NCBI RefSeq assembly: GCF_001189235.2
Contig: NZ_LFIP02000005.1
Coordinates: 186,001 to 250,000, forward strand
Length of the DNA stretch: 64,000 nt
Direction of reading: 5' to 3'
Origin: Bradyrhizobium embrapense
GTDB taxonomy: Bacteria > Pseudomonadota > Alphaproteobacteria > Rhizobiales > Xanthobacteraceae
A program made the translations under genes and the position numbers. The stretch's first letter is position 1, and every line of letters starts with the position of its first letter. The notes beneath the pieces are model-generated. The model made no database searches, was not told where the DNA came from, and saw only the letters and a list, made by a program, of their open reading frames with translations. Shown here piece by piece: positions 15,855-24,637 of the stretch.

Positions 15855-16805
15855 CTATTGGTCCAATGGATTTCGGTGGTGCACCCAGCGGCCGAGCAGA
15901 TGATGGGCAATCGCGAACGGATGCGGGCCGGCGAGGCCGTCGGGATGCTGGCGCTTGAGCATCAGCGTCGCCTCCGCATGGTCGAACCAGCGTGCATCCT
16001 CGAGCTCGGTGCGGTCGACCACGATGTCCTCGTTGGTCGCGCGCGCCGTGCAGCCGATCATCAGCGATGATGGATAGGGCCAGGGCTGCGTCATGTAATA
16101 ATTGACGTCGGTGCAGCGGATGCCGGACTCCTCGAAAATCTCGCGCCGCACCGCGTCCTCGATGGTCTCGGCGGCCTCGACGAAGCCGGCGAGGCAGGAA
16201 TACATGCCGGGCATGAACTGCTTCTGCCGGCCGAGCAGCACCTTGTCGCCCGAGGTGACCAGCATGATCACGACCGGATCGGTGCGCGGAAAATGCTCGG
16301 CCTTGCAGCTCGGGCATTCACGCTTCCAGCCGCCGTCCTTCATCGCCGTGCGGGTGCCGCAGTTCGGGCAGAAGCCGTGGCGCTGATGCCAGGTCACCAT
16401 CGATTTCGCCATCGCAATGGCCGACAGCTGCTCCGGCGGCACCACGCCCTGCATCGCCATGCCGCGCAATTCGGTGATGGCAACGTCGCTGCGTCCGACC
16501 AGCTTCTCGGCGGCCTGCGGCGCAATTCCCATGCCGAAGATCGGCGCGGCATCGCGGAGCCCCAGGAAGATCGTGCCGGGATTGGCGCCGAAGCCGCGCG
16601 CCTCCTCCAGCGAGAGCAGGGCGCGAGCCCCGCCATCCTCCTGCTTCACGACCAGCGAGTCGCGGTAGATCACATAGGCGCGCGCCTCGCGATGGCCTTC
16701 GAGCGCGAACAGTTTTTCGTCATTGCTGCGCAGATGCGCGGCGCGGTCCAGCGCATGGGTGACGAAGGCCGGCTGGCCGAGCGGAAATGAATCGGATGCG
16801 GACAT
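15855..16805 (-). CDS. nudC: NAD+ diphosphatase / NADH pyrophosphatase NudC
   Basis: 316 residues. An N-terminal NUDIX-like domain is followed by a zinc ribbon (Cys146, Cys149, Cys164, Cys167; CPNCG and CPSCK) and a Nudix hydrolase domain whose box spans about 207-229 (GFVEAAETIED ... REIFEESG). The order zinc ribbon then Nudix box is diagnostic of NudC, which cleaves NAD(H) to NMN(H) and AMP and removes NAD caps from RNA. It lies 6 bp downstream of the HIT gene on the same strand, so both nucleotide hydrolases are probably one transcript. Confidence 0.93.
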   Translation of the reverse strand: MSASDSFPLGQPAFVTHALDRAAHLRSNDEKLFALEGHREARAYVIYRDSLVVKQEDGGARALLSLEEARGFGANPGTIFLGLRDAAPIFGMGIAPQAAEKLVGRSDVAITELRGMAMQGVVPPEQLSAIAMAKSMVTWHQRHGFCPNCGTRTAMKDGGWKRECPSCKAEHFPRTDPVVIMLVTSGDKVLLGRQKQFMPGMYSCLAGFVEAAETIEDAVRREIFEESGIRCTDVNYYMTQPWPYPSSLMIGCTARATNEDIVVDRTELEDARWFDHAEATLMLKRQHPDGLAGPHPFAIAHHLLGRWVHHRNPLDQ

Positions 16806-16811
16806 TGAAAT

Positions 16812-17231
16812 TCAACCCAACCAGATCTTGCGGCGAAGCGCGCTGATGAAATTCTGCACTTCCTCGGCGTCATGCGCCAGCGGCGGCATCACGCCCCAAA
16901 CGGGACGCGGCCATGCAGCGTCGCTGGTACGGCGCGCGATGATGTGGACGTGAAGCTGCGGGACGAGGTTGCCGAGGGCGGCGACATTCAGCTTGTCGCA
17001 TTTGGTGACCTCTTTCAGGGCCCGCGAGACGCGGGTGATCTCGGTCATCAGCTGCGCCTGCTCGACCTCGTCGAGGTCGATGATCTCGACCGCGCCGTCG
17101 CGCCGCGGCACCAGCAGCAGCCAGGGATAATGCGCATCCTTGATGACGAGCACCTTGCACAGCGGCAGGTCGCCGATGTCGATGGTGTCTTTGTTGAGCT
17201 GCGAATGCAGCGACCAGTTGGAGGCGGGCAT
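16812..17231 (-). CDS. HIT domain protein
   Basis: 139 residues of the histidine-triad superfamily. The motif appears as NLVPQLHVHIIARR, that is H-x-H followed by Ile-Ile rather than a third His, as in a common proteobacterial HIT subgroup whose C-terminus reads PVWG. HIT proteins hydrolyse nucleoside phosphoramidates or dinucleoside polyphosphates. The start at 17231 (MPASNWSLHSQLNKDT) is the family start; longer frames run into the SRP RNA promoter region. Forms a two-gene unit with nudC. Confidence 0.85.
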   Translation of the reverse strand: MPASNWSLHSQLNKDTIDIGDLPLCKVLVIKDAHYPWLLLVPRRDGAVEIIDLDEVEQAQLMTEITRVSRALKEVTKCDKLNVAALGNLVPQLHVHIIARRTSDAAWPRPVWGVMPPLAHDAEEVQNFISALRRKIWLG

Positions 17232-17305
17232 GGAGGGCAAATAATGCCTTTCCCTGTTCCCAGACAAGCCCCACAAAGCCAGCCCTACAAAGCCGGTCAG
17301 GCCGC

Positions 17306-17334
17306 TTGCTTTCCGGCGGTTTTGGCCCCAAATA
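17306..17334 (+). promoter_or_regulatory. ffs: Candidate sigma-70 promoter of the SRP RNA gene
   Basis: TTGCTT (17306-17311) and CAAATA (17329-17334) are separated by 17 bp and end 6 bp before the SRP RNA 5' end. A housekeeping promoter at this spot is expected; the match to consensus is moderate. Confidence 0.45.
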
Positions 17335-17340
17335 GGGACC

Positions 17341-17438
17341 GGGAGATTGGCGGTGGACGAGCCACTCGCCAACCGGGTCAGGTCCGGAAGGAAGCAGCCC
17401 TAACGAGGTCCGGATCGGGTCGCTCGTCAGTCTCCTAC
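17341..17438 (+). ncRNA. ffs: Signal recognition particle 4.5S RNA
   Basis: The conserved tip of the bacterial small SRP RNA is present: GGTCAGGTCCGGAAGGAAGC followed by AGCCCTAACGAG, flanked by complementary arms (GACGAGC with GCTCGTC, GGGAGATTGG with CAGTCTCC). The RNA binds Ffh and FtsY for co-translational membrane targeting. A run of five Ts follows at 17442. Placement just ahead of dnaX is the usual alphaproteobacterial order. Ends are set from the pairing, good to a few bases. Confidence 0.9.
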
Positions 17439-17550
17439 CTGTTTTTCCGAGCGAATCGTGCTGGAATGGCGGTCTCCGCGCCCGGCGCTCGATTTCGGCT
17501 CCTATCCGCACGCCGGCCGAAGAGACAATTCCCAAGTTGCGGATCGATGC

Positions 17551-19404
17551 ATGAATGACGCTGGCGACCCCTCCCAACCGTCCGACGGCGCAGGCAAGGC
17601 AAGCCTTGACGGCGGTTTTGATTTGGGCGGCGCGCCGGATGCGGCCAAGCCGTACCGGGTTCTCGCCCGCAAATACCGCCCCTCCAGCTTCGAGGATCTG
17701 ATCGGCCAGGAGGCCATGGTGCGCACGGTCTCGAACGCGTTCGAGACCGGGCGGATTCCGCAGGCCTGGATCCTGACCGGCGTCCGCGGGGTCGGCAAGA
17801 CCACCACCGCCCGCATTCTCGCCCGCGCGCTGAACTACGAAAAGCCGGACGGCTCGGTGAAGGGGCCGACCATCCACATGCCCGACCTCGGCGTGCACTG
17901 CCAGGCGATCATGGAAAGCCGGCACATGGACGTGCTGGAGATGGACGCCGCGTCTCACACCGGCGTCGACGATGTCCGCCAGATCAACGACAGCGTGCGC
18001 TATGCGCCGGCCAGCGCGCGCTACAAGGTCTACATCATCGACGAAGTCCACATGCTGTCGACGGCGGCCTTCAACGCCTTCCTGAAGACGCTGGAGGAGC
18101 CGCCGGAGCACGCCAAGTTCGTGTTCGCCACCACCGAAATCCGCAAGGTTCCGATCACGGTGCTGTCGCGCTGCCAGCGCTTCGACCTGCGCCGCGTCGA
18201 GGCCGACGTGCTGATGCAGCATCTCGGCAACATCGCGACCAAGGAAGGCGTCGAGGTCGAGCCCGAGGCGCTCGGTATCATCGCGCGCGCGGCCGAAGGA
18301 TCGGTGCGTGACTCGCTGTCGCTGTTCGACCAGGCGATCGCGCATGCCGCAGGCAATGTGAAGGCCGATGCGGTCAGGCAGATGCTCGGCCTTGCCGACC
18401 GCACCCGCGTCATCGACCTCTTTGATTCGCTGGCGCGGGGCGATATCGCCAGCGCCTTTGCCGAATTCCGCGCGCAATACGACGTCGGCGCCGATCCGGT
18501 CGTGGTGCTGTCGGATCTCGCCGAGTTCGTCAATTTCGTCACCCGCGTGAAGTTCGTGCCGGCAACGGCCGACAATGTCGCGTTCGGCGAGACCGAGCGG
18601 GTGCGGGGGCGTGAATACGCCGCAAAACTGTCGACGCGCGTGCTGTCGCGGATGTGGCAGATGCTGCTCAAGGGCATTGCCGAGGTGCAGACCGCGACGC
18701 GCCCGGCCGCCGCCGCCGAGATGGTGCTGGTGCGGATCGCCTATGTCGCCGACCTGCCGACGCCGGATGAGGTGATCCGGATGATCGAGCAGAACGGCGG
18801 CGGCGCGGCCCTCGCGACGTCGGGCTCCGCCGCATCGTCAGCGCCGCGTGGCGCACCTGGCTCGACGATGTCGGCGATGCCCTCAGTGCCGGTGCGCGCG
18901 CCGCAGGCGGCACCGCGTGCCGATCTCGCCGCGCGCCCGCAGATGGCGGCTCCGGTCGCCGATGCCGCGCCGGCGCTGCGGATATCAAGCTTTCCGCAAT
19001 TGATCGCGCTCGCCGGCGAGAAGCGCGACATCATGACCAAGAGCGCGCTGGAGGCCGACGTGCGGCTGGTCCGCATCGAGGACGGCCAGCTCGAGATCGC
19101 ACTCGAGCCGAAGGCGCAGCGCGCGCTCGTCACCGATCTGCCCCGCAAGCTCGAACTATGGACCGGGCGGCGCTGGACCGTGATCATCTCCAACGCGGCC
19201 GGCCAGCCGACCGTGCGTTCGCAGAACGAACTGGCGCGCAGCGAGCACCAGCGCGCTGCGGAAGCCGATCCGCGCGTGCAGGAGGTGCTGGCGCGCTTCC
19301 CCGGCACCAAGGTGGTCGAGGTCCGCCGCCTTGCCGCCGAGGTACCGGTGGCGGATGCGACCGGCGAGGACCCGATTGAAACTTCCGACAGCGACGACGA
19401 TTGA
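17551..19404 (+). CDS. dnaX: DNA polymerase III subunit gamma/tau
   Basis: 617 residues. AAA+ clamp-loader module: Walker A GVRGVGKTTT at 77-86, DEVH Walker B at 164-167, sensor-1 region FVFATTEIRKVP and the SRC arginine finger (VLSRCQRF). Domains II-III follow to about 390, then a Pro/Ala-rich linker and a tau-like C-terminal domain (about 480-600, LSAGEKRDIMTKSALE-type DnaE-binding region). The zinc module between Walker A and B is degenerate: only Cys117 remains where four Cys are usual. The start at 17551 is chosen by homologous length; a longer frame exists. Heads an operon with ybaB and recR. Confidence 0.93.
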   Translation: MNDAGDPSQPSDGAGKASLDGGFDLGGAPDAAKPYRVLARKYRPSSFEDLIGQEAMVRTVSNAFETGRIPQAWILTGVRGVGKTTTARILARALNYEKPDGSVKGPTIHMPDLGVHCQAIMESRHMDVLEMDAASHTGVDDVRQINDSVRYAPASARYKVYIIDEVHMLSTAAFNAFLKTLEEPPEHAKFVFATTEIRKVPITVLSRCQRFDLRRVEADVLMQHLGNIATKEGVEVEPEALGIIARAAEGSVRDSLSLFDQAIAHAAGNVKADAVRQMLGLADRTRVIDLFDSLARGDIASAFAEFRAQYDVGADPVVVLSDLAEFVNFVTRVKFVPATADNVAFGETERVRGREYAAKLSTRVLSRMWQMLLKGIAEVQTATRPAAAAEMVLVRIAYVADLPTPDEVIRMIEQNGGGAALATSGSAASSAPRGAPGSTMSAMPSVPVRAPQAAPRADLAARPQMAAPVADAAPALRISSFPQLIALAGEKRDIMTKSALEADVRLVRIEDGQLEIALEPKAQRALVTDLPRKLELWTGRRWTVIISNAAGQPTVRSQNELARSEHQRAAEADPRVQEVLARFPGTKVVEVRRLAAEVPVADATGEDPIETSDSDDD

Positions 19405-19425
19405 TCAGATCATAGGAACGCACGC

Positions 19426-19746
19426 ATGGCTGATTTTCTCGGCATGATGAAGCAGGCAGCGCAGCTGCAATCCAAGATGCAGGAGATGCAGGAGCAACTT
19501 GGCAATGTCGAGGTCGAAGGCATTTCCGGCGGCGGCCTGGTCGCGGTGCGCATGACCGCGAAGATGGAAGTGAAGGGCATCAAGATCGATCCGTCGCTGA
19601 TGAAGCCGGAGGAGCGCGAGGTGCTCGAGGATCTCTTGGTCACCGCGCATGGCGATGCCCGCCGCAAGGCCGAAACCGCGATGCAGGAAAAGATGATGGC
19701 GCTCACCGGCGGGCTCGGCCTGCCGCCGGGATTTGGTCCGACCTAA
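19426..19746 (+). CDS. YbaB/EbfC family nucleoid-associated protein
   Basis: 106 residues, the normal family length. Opens MADFLGMMKQAAQLQSKMQE with the amphipathic helix that forms the tweezer dimer; the GGGLVAVRMTAKMEVKGIKID beta section and the C-terminal helix complete the fold. Binds DNA as a dimer. Lies 21 bp after dnaX and its stop is 1 bp before the recR start region, the classic dnaX-ybaB-recR operon of the recombination and replication-repair set. Confidence 0.93.
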   Translation: MADFLGMMKQAAQLQSKMQEMQEQLGNVEVEGISGGGLVAVRMTAKMEVKGIKIDPSLMKPEEREVLEDLLVTAHGDARRKAETAMQEKMMALTGGLGLPPGFGPT

Positions 19747-19747
19747 A

Positions 19748-20353
19748 ATGGCTGCAAGCGTTGCCGGCCCCGAAATCGAACGCCTGATCCAGCTGCTGGC
19801 GCGGCTGCCGGGCTTAGGGCCTCGTTCGGCGCGGCGCGCGGCGCTGCATCTGATCAAGAAGCGCGAAGCGCTGATGACGCCGCTCACCGCGGCGCTGCAG
19901 GTCGCGATCGACAAGATCCAGGTCTGCAAGACCTGCGGAAACATCGATACACAAAACCCCTGCACGGTGTGCACCGATCCGCGCCGCGATCCCTCGATCA
20001 TCGTCGTGGTCGCCGATGTCGCCGATCTCTGGGCGCTGGAACGCGCCAATGCGACCAATGGCCGCTATCACGTGCTCGGCGCAACGCTATCGCCGCTCGA
20101 CGGCGTCGGTCCGCAGGATCTCACCATCGATCAGTTGGTGGCGCGCGCGCATGCGCCTGAGGTCAGCGAGATCATCCTCGCCTTGAATGCGACCGTCGAT
20201 GGCCAGACCACCGCGCACTACATCACCGACCTGTTGTCGGAGGCCAATGTGCGGGTGACGCGGCTGGCGCATGGCGTGCCTGTTGGCGGCGAGCTTGATT
20301 ACCTCGATGAAGGTACGCTATCGGCAGCCATGCGGCAGCGGACGCTGTTCTAG
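19748..20353 (+). CDS. recR: Recombination mediator protein RecR
   Basis: 201 residues. Helix-hairpin-helix PGLGPRSARRAALHL at about 21-35, the four-cysteine zinc finger (Cys60, 63, 72, 75), and a Toprim domain (SIIVVVADVADLWALE onward) ending with the HGVPVGGELDYLDEGTLSAA motif. With RecF/RecO it loads RecA on SSB-coated gaps. The ATG at 19748 immediately follows the ybaB stop. Confidence 0.95.
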   Translation: MAASVAGPEIERLIQLLARLPGLGPRSARRAALHLIKKREALMTPLTAALQVAIDKIQVCKTCGNIDTQNPCTVCTDPRRDPSIIVVVADVADLWALERANATNGRYHVLGATLSPLDGVGPQDLTIDQLVARAHAPEVSEIILALNATVDGQTTAHYITDLLSEANVRVTRLAHGVPVGGELDYLDEGTLSAAMRQRTLF

Positions 20354-20500
20354 CACGCGATCCGGCTGCCGGACGCGGCGGTGTTCGCCAGGCGATCCGT
20401 CACAAGTCGAAAAGATCGCATTGAGACAAAATGATAGGGTGGATGACGATTCGGGGACGGTGATCCACGCTCTGACGAATTAAATACGGAACCACTGCAA

Positions 20501-20944
20501 ATGACGACACACCGATTCGGCGTACGCTCGGGCTTTGCGTTCTCGGGCATTGCGTTTCTTGCGGCGATCTTCGCCGCGTCCGGCGCGCTCGCGCAGCAGA
20601 GCGACGCGCCACAGAAGCCCGGCAAGATGATCCACGCCGGCGACGTGCTGTCGGGGGAACTCGGCGTCATGAAGGTGCGCGACAACAAGAACCGCAGCAA
20701 GCGCGTCGCCACTTACCAGATCACCAGCGAGCCGCGCCGCCTGCCGCCGCCGAACGGTCTGTGCAATCTCGAAACCGGCCCTGAAACCTTCCAGCTCGTT
20801 CCAACCAACGACGCCCAGGCCGCGCAGCTCAAGAGCCTCTCCGGCAAGGCGATCTCGGTGAAGGTCGACGAGGTCACCTGCGCCAAGGACGCCGGCGAGA
20901 TGAGCGAAGCCATCGTCACCAAGTGGAGCGTGGTGGCGAAGTAG
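20501..20944 (+). CDS. Hypothetical exported protein
   Basis: 147 residues. A Sec signal peptide is evident: basic start, hydrophobic FSGIAFLAAIFAASGA, cleavage after ALA (about residue 31). The mature part (about 115 residues) has two Cys (CNLET and VTCAKD) that could form a disulphide. No family is recognised. It is transcribed alone after a gap of 147 bp following recR. Confidence 0.7.
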   Translation: MTTHRFGVRSGFAFSGIAFLAAIFAASGALAQQSDAPQKPGKMIHAGDVLSGELGVMKVRDNKNRSKRVATYQITSEPRRLPPPNGLCNLETGPETFQLVPTNDAQAAQLKSLSGKAISVKVDEVTCAKDAGEMSEAIVTKWSVVAK

Positions 20945-20988
20945 GACCGCGCCTGTAGCCCGGATGGGAGCGCAGCGACGTTTCTTCT

Positions 20989-21110
20989 CCTTCCCCCTGC
21001 AAGGGGGAAGGTCGGGATGGGGGTCCGCCGCGAGCGACGCTGGGCGTGGAGAGACAAGATCCCCACCCGCTTTGCTCTGCGAGCAAAGCGACCTCCCCTT
21101 CAAGGGGAGG
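20989..21110. repeat. Palindromic intergenic mosaic repeat
   Basis: Three hairpins in 122 bp: CCTTCCCCC/GGGGGAAGG (20989-21011), CGCTTTGCTC/GAGCAAAGCG with a 3-nt loop (21069-21091) and CCTCCCCTT/AAGGGGAGG (21092-21110). The outer parts are also complementary, so the whole can fold as one cruciform. It lies between convergent genes and resembles RIME-type repeats of rhizobia; similar modules are at 24518-24619. Confidence 0.65.
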
Positions 21111-21149
21111 TTTGAGAGACTGCAATCCTGCGGCCGTTCCGTAGCCCGG

Positions 21150-22520
21150 CTAAACCCTCACCGGCCCCAGCTCATCGAAATGTCCGCGCCGCTGCAGCCA
21201 GGCCAGCAGGACCAGGCTCGGGATCGCGACCAGCACGCAGATCACGAAGAACATCTGCCAGCCGACCGCCTTCGCCACATAGCCGGCGCCCGACGACAGA
21301 TAGGTGCGGCCGACCGCTGCGAGCGCGGTGAGCAGCGCGTACTGGGTCGCGGTGTGCAGCGGATTGCGGCACAGCGCCGACAGATAGGCGACGAAGATCA
21401 CGGTGCCGATCGCGCTGGTGAAATTCTCCGCGGTGATCGCAAGTGCCAGCGCCCATTGATCGACGCCGACATGCGCAAGCCAGGAGAACGAGAGGTTGGC
21501 GACCGCCTGCAGCACGCCGCCGATCCAGAGGCTGGTCGCCAGCGAATAGCGCCGCGCCACGAAGCCGCCGGCGAAGCCGCCGATCAGGGTCGCGGCAAGT
21601 CCGACGCCCTTCACGATCGCCGCGTAATCGACCTTGGAAAAGCCGATGTCGATCACGAACGGCGCGGTCATGGTGCCTGAAAATGCGTCGGTGAACTTGA
21701 ACAGCACTACGAAGGCGAGCGCCGCGAAGGCGTCCTTGCGGCTGAGGAATTCGGAGAACGCACCGAGCGCCGCGTGCACCACGCGCTCCGCAGCGTTCTG
21801 CGCATGCGTCGCCGCCTCCGCGCCCTTCGATTGCGCCGGCTCTGTGGCCGCCAGCGCGGTGACGATGCCGATCACCACCAGCGCGGCCATCACCACATAG
21901 CCCCACATCCAGGCCGACGGGCGCGCCACGCCGGCGGACTCGAAACCGCTGACGATGAACAGCGCGCCGGCGGTCGAGACCAGCATGCCGATGCGATAGG
22001 CCGCGACATAGGACGCCATGCCGGCGGCCTGCTCGCTTTCCGGCAGGCTCTCGACGCGGAAGGCATCGACCACGATGTCCTGCGTCGACGAGGCCGCGGC
22101 GACCAGCAGCGCGGCGAACGCCGCGAACCATGGTGATCGCGCCGGGTCGGCCATCGCCAGCACCAGGATCGCCGCGATCAGGAGCAGCTGCGAGAACAGC
22201 AGCCAGCCGCGGCGGCGCCCGAAGATCTGCGTGAACAGCGGCACGTGCAGCGCATCGACCAGCGGCGCCCACAGGAACTTCAGCGTATAGGGCGTGCCGA
22301 TCAGCGCCAGCAGCCCGATGGTGCCGAGATCGACCCCGGCCTCCTTCATCCACACCTGCAGCGTCGAGCCCGACAGCGCCAGCGGCAAGCCGGACGAGAA
22401 GCCGAGCAGCAGCACGATCAGCACCCGCGGCTGCAGGTACACCGCGAAGCTGTCGCGCCAGGAGGTGGGGGGCGGAGCGGCCTTTTCCGGTGGGGGCGCA
22501 GTCGCTTCGGGTGCGGTCAT
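21150..22520 (-). CDS. AmpG-like MFS permease
   Basis: 456 residues with about 12-14 hydrophobic helices. The segments RVLIVLLLGFSSGLPLALSG, TLQVWMKEAGVDLGTIGLLA and PYTLKFLWAPLVDA near the N-terminus are the family signature of AmpG muropeptide permeases, which import anhydro-muropeptides for peptidoglycan recycling and beta-lactamase signalling. The amino-terminal 25 residues are Pro/Ala-rich and cytoplasmic. Transcribed alone; rmuC lies upstream on the same strand. Confidence 0.85.
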   Translation of the reverse strand: MTAPEATAPPPEKAAPPPTSWRDSFAVYLQPRVLIVLLLGFSSGLPLALSGSTLQVWMKEAGVDLGTIGLLALIGTPYTLKFLWAPLVDALHVPLFTQIFGRRRGWLLFSQLLLIAAILVLAMADPARSPWFAAFAALLVAAASSTQDIVVDAFRVESLPESEQAAGMASYVAAYRIGMLVSTAGALFIVSGFESAGVARPSAWMWGYVVMAALVVIGIVTALAATEPAQSKGAEAATHAQNAAERVVHAALGAFSEFLSRKDAFAALAFVVLFKFTDAFSGTMTAPFVIDIGFSKVDYAAIVKGVGLAATLIGGFAGGFVARRYSLATSLWIGGVLQAVANLSFSWLAHVGVDQWALALAITAENFTSAIGTVIFVAYLSALCRNPLHTATQYALLTALAAVGRTYLSSGAGYVAKAVGWQMFFVICVLVAIPSLVLLAWLQRRGHFDELGPVRV

Positions 22521-22573
22521 GAACTTCTGTTAGCAGATTCGAGCCGCAAAGACGGTGTCAGCTGAGCTTATGC

Positions 22574-23782
22574 CTACTCCCCTGCCTGCAGCTTGCGCGG
22601 GGCGGGGAACAGCTCGGACGTGCTGCCCTTGACGAAGCGCGGCACCTCGATCGGGGTCTCGGACTTGCTGAAATCGAGTTCCTCGATGCGGCCGGCGCGC
22701 TTTTCGATCTTGTCGGCGGAGATCAGGATCTGCCTGACATCCTCGTTGACCTGGCCGAAATGGGTCTGCAGCTTGAGCACACGCTCGCGCAGGCGGCCGA
22801 GGTCGTCACCAAGGTGCATCACCTCGTTGCGGATCTGGTCGGCGGCGTCGCGGATGCGGGCGTCCTTGAGGATCTGCTGCATCACCTGGATCGCCAGCAT
22901 CAGGAGCGAGGGCGATACCAGCACGACACGGGCGCGATAGGCCTTCTGGATCACGTCGTCGAAGCCGTCATGGATTTCGGCATAGACCGATTCCGACGGC
23001 ACGAACATCAACGCGGTGTCCTGGGTCTCGCCCGGGATCAGATACTTCTCCGCGATGTCGCTGACATGCTTCAGCACGTCGGCGCGCAGCCGCTGGCTGG
23101 CAAATTTGCGTTCCTCGTCGCTGCGCGCATCGTGCAGCGCGGTCATCGCTTCCAACGGAAATTTCGCGTCGATGCAGAGCGGGCGCTGGTCGGGCAGGAA
23201 CACCACGCAATCCGGCCGCTTGCCCGACGACAACGTGTACTGGAACTCGAACGAGCCTTTCGGCATGCCGTCCTGCACGATCGCCTCCATCCGCGCCTGG
23301 CCGAACGCGCCGCGCGATTGCTTGTTGGCGAGCACGTCGCGCAACGTCGTCACCTGGGTGGTGAGCTCGTTGAGGTTCTTGTGGGCGTGGTCGATGATGC
23401 CGAGCCGCTCGTGCAGCACGCGCAGCGAATCCATCGTGTTGCGGGTGGTCTGTTCCATCGATTGGCCGACCCTGTGGGTCACCGAATCCAGCCGCTCATT
23501 GACCGCACGGGCCATCTCGGCCTGGCGGCCGGCCAGTGCCTGCCCCATTGCGTCGACCCGCCCGGAGGCCTCGCTCTGGGCCCGCAACATGTCGGCCAGC
23601 CGCTCCTCCAACTCGTCGGCGCGAATGGCCTGTGCCATCGCGAGTTCCGCGCCGCGCCGGCTGGCGCGCGCGATCACTACGGCGATGGCAAGCAGCAGGA
23701 TCAGCGCCAGCGCGCCAAGGCCGACCAATGCGTCGGAGACCCGGATCGGGAGGTCGCCAATCGTGAGCAGAATCTCGTTCAT
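22574..23782 (-). CDS. rmuC: DNA recombination protein RmuC
   Basis: 402 residues. A single N-terminal membrane helix (about 15-38, ALVGLGALALILLLAIAVVIA) is followed by a long coiled coil (to about 150) and the RmuC nuclease-like domain (RPDCVVFLPDQRPLCIDAKFPLEA...; the DAKF and E-rich motifs are the PD-(D/E)XK core). Linked to limiting recombination at inverted repeats. The start ATG at 23782 gives the anchor; an upstream in-frame extension of 29 codons overlaps the def control region and is less likely. Confidence 0.88.
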   Translation of the reverse strand: MNEILLTIGDLPIRVSDALVGLGALALILLLAIAVVIARASRRGAELAMAQAIRADELEERLADMLRAQSEASGRVDAMGQALAGRQAEMARAVNERLDSVTHRVGQSMEQTTRNTMDSLRVLHERLGIIDHAHKNLNELTTQVTTLRDVLANKQSRGAFGQARMEAIVQDGMPKGSFEFQYTLSSGKRPDCVVFLPDQRPLCIDAKFPLEAMTALHDARSDEERKFASQRLRADVLKHVSDIAEKYLIPGETQDTALMFVPSESVYAEIHDGFDDVIQKAYRARVVLVSPSLLMLAIQVMQQILKDARIRDAADQIRNEVMHLGDDLGRLRERVLKLQTHFGQVNEDVRQILISADKIEKRAGRIEELDFSKSETPIEVPRFVKGSTSELFPAPRKLQAGE

Positions 23783-23952
23783 GCCGTCAGTTGTAGCCGA
23801 TTCGGCGCCACCATCGAACGAAAAGGGAACGTTTATGGTAAACACTCCCTCAAATCTCCTGGTTAACACCGCCTGAAGAAACGTGGTTGAGGCCGTCTTA
23901 ACCGGTTCCCGAACGCATTGACCGCATCAGGCCCGCGGCTTAAATCGCCGCC

Positions 23953-24480
23953 ATGGCATTACGAGAAATCATCATCCTGCCGGACAAGCAGTTGCGTCTG
24001 GTGTCGAAACCGATCGAGAAGGTGACGCCGGAGATCCGCAAGCTCGCCGACGACATGCTCGAGACCATGTATGACGCGCCCGGCATCGGGCTCGCGGCGA
24101 TCCAGGTCGCGCAGCCGCTGCGGCTGATCACCATGGACCTCGCCAAGCGCGACGAGAACGGCGACACCACGCCACAGCCGCGGGTGTTCATCAACCCGGA
24201 GATCATCTCGCATTCGGAAGAGCTGTCGGTCTACGAAGAGGGCTGCCTGTCGATTCCCGAATATTACGAGGAGGTCGAGCGCCCGGCGCGGGTGCGCCTG
24301 CGCTTCACCGACCTCGACGGCAAGCTGCACGAGGAGGATGCCGAGGGGCTCTACGCCACCTGCATTCAGCACGAGATCGACCATCTCAACGGCGTGCTGT
24401 TCGTGGACTATTTGTCGAAGCTGAAGCGCGACCGCGTCTTCAAGAAATTCGAGAAGGCCGCCAAGCGCGCGGCGGAGTGA
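23953..24480 (+). CDS. def: Peptide deformylase
   Basis: 175 residues. Motif 1 is GIGLAAIQV (45-52, the alphaproteobacterial Ile-for-Pro variant), motif 2 EGCLS with the metal Cys98, and motif 3 HEIDH with His140 and His144. These bind Fe2+ for removal of the N-formyl group of nascent proteins. Divergent from rmuC; the first gene of def-fmt-truA. Confidence 0.96.
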   Translation: MALREIIILPDKQLRLVSKPIEKVTPEIRKLADDMLETMYDAPGIGLAAIQVAQPLRLITMDLAKRDENGDTTPQPRVFINPEIISHSEELSVYEEGCLSIPEYYEEVERPARVRLRFTDLDGKLHEEDAEGLYATCIQHEIDHLNGVLFVDYLSKLKRDRVFKKFEKAAKRAAE

Positions 24481-24517
24481 GTGTTGGCGTGACTAGCATT
24501 TCCGCTTGCGCGGTAAG

Positions 24518-24619
24518 CCCTCTCCCCCCTTGTGGGGGAGAGCTGGAGAGGGGGGTAGCCGCAAACACCGCCGTTGCGGCTACCCCCCTCCCTAACCCTC
24601 CCCCACAAGGGGGGAGGGA
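24518..24619. repeat. Palindromic intergenic element between def and fmt
   Basis: Outer arms CTCTCCCCCCTTGTGGGGGAG (starting 24520) and CTCCCCCACAAGGGGGGAG (near 24598-24617) enclose a perfect 17-bp stem, GAGGGGGGTAGCCGCAA (24548-24564) with TTGCGGCTACCCCCCTC (24574-24590). The element can fold nearly end to end and lies inside the def-fmt operon, where it may tune downstream expression. RIME-like in form. Confidence 0.75.
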
Positions 24620-24637
24620 ACGCAGCGGGTGCTGTTG

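Noticed and set aside
23953..24480. Ile instead of Pro in motif 1 of peptide deformylase
   Set aside because: GIGLAAIQV is a common alphaproteobacterial variant, not a defect.
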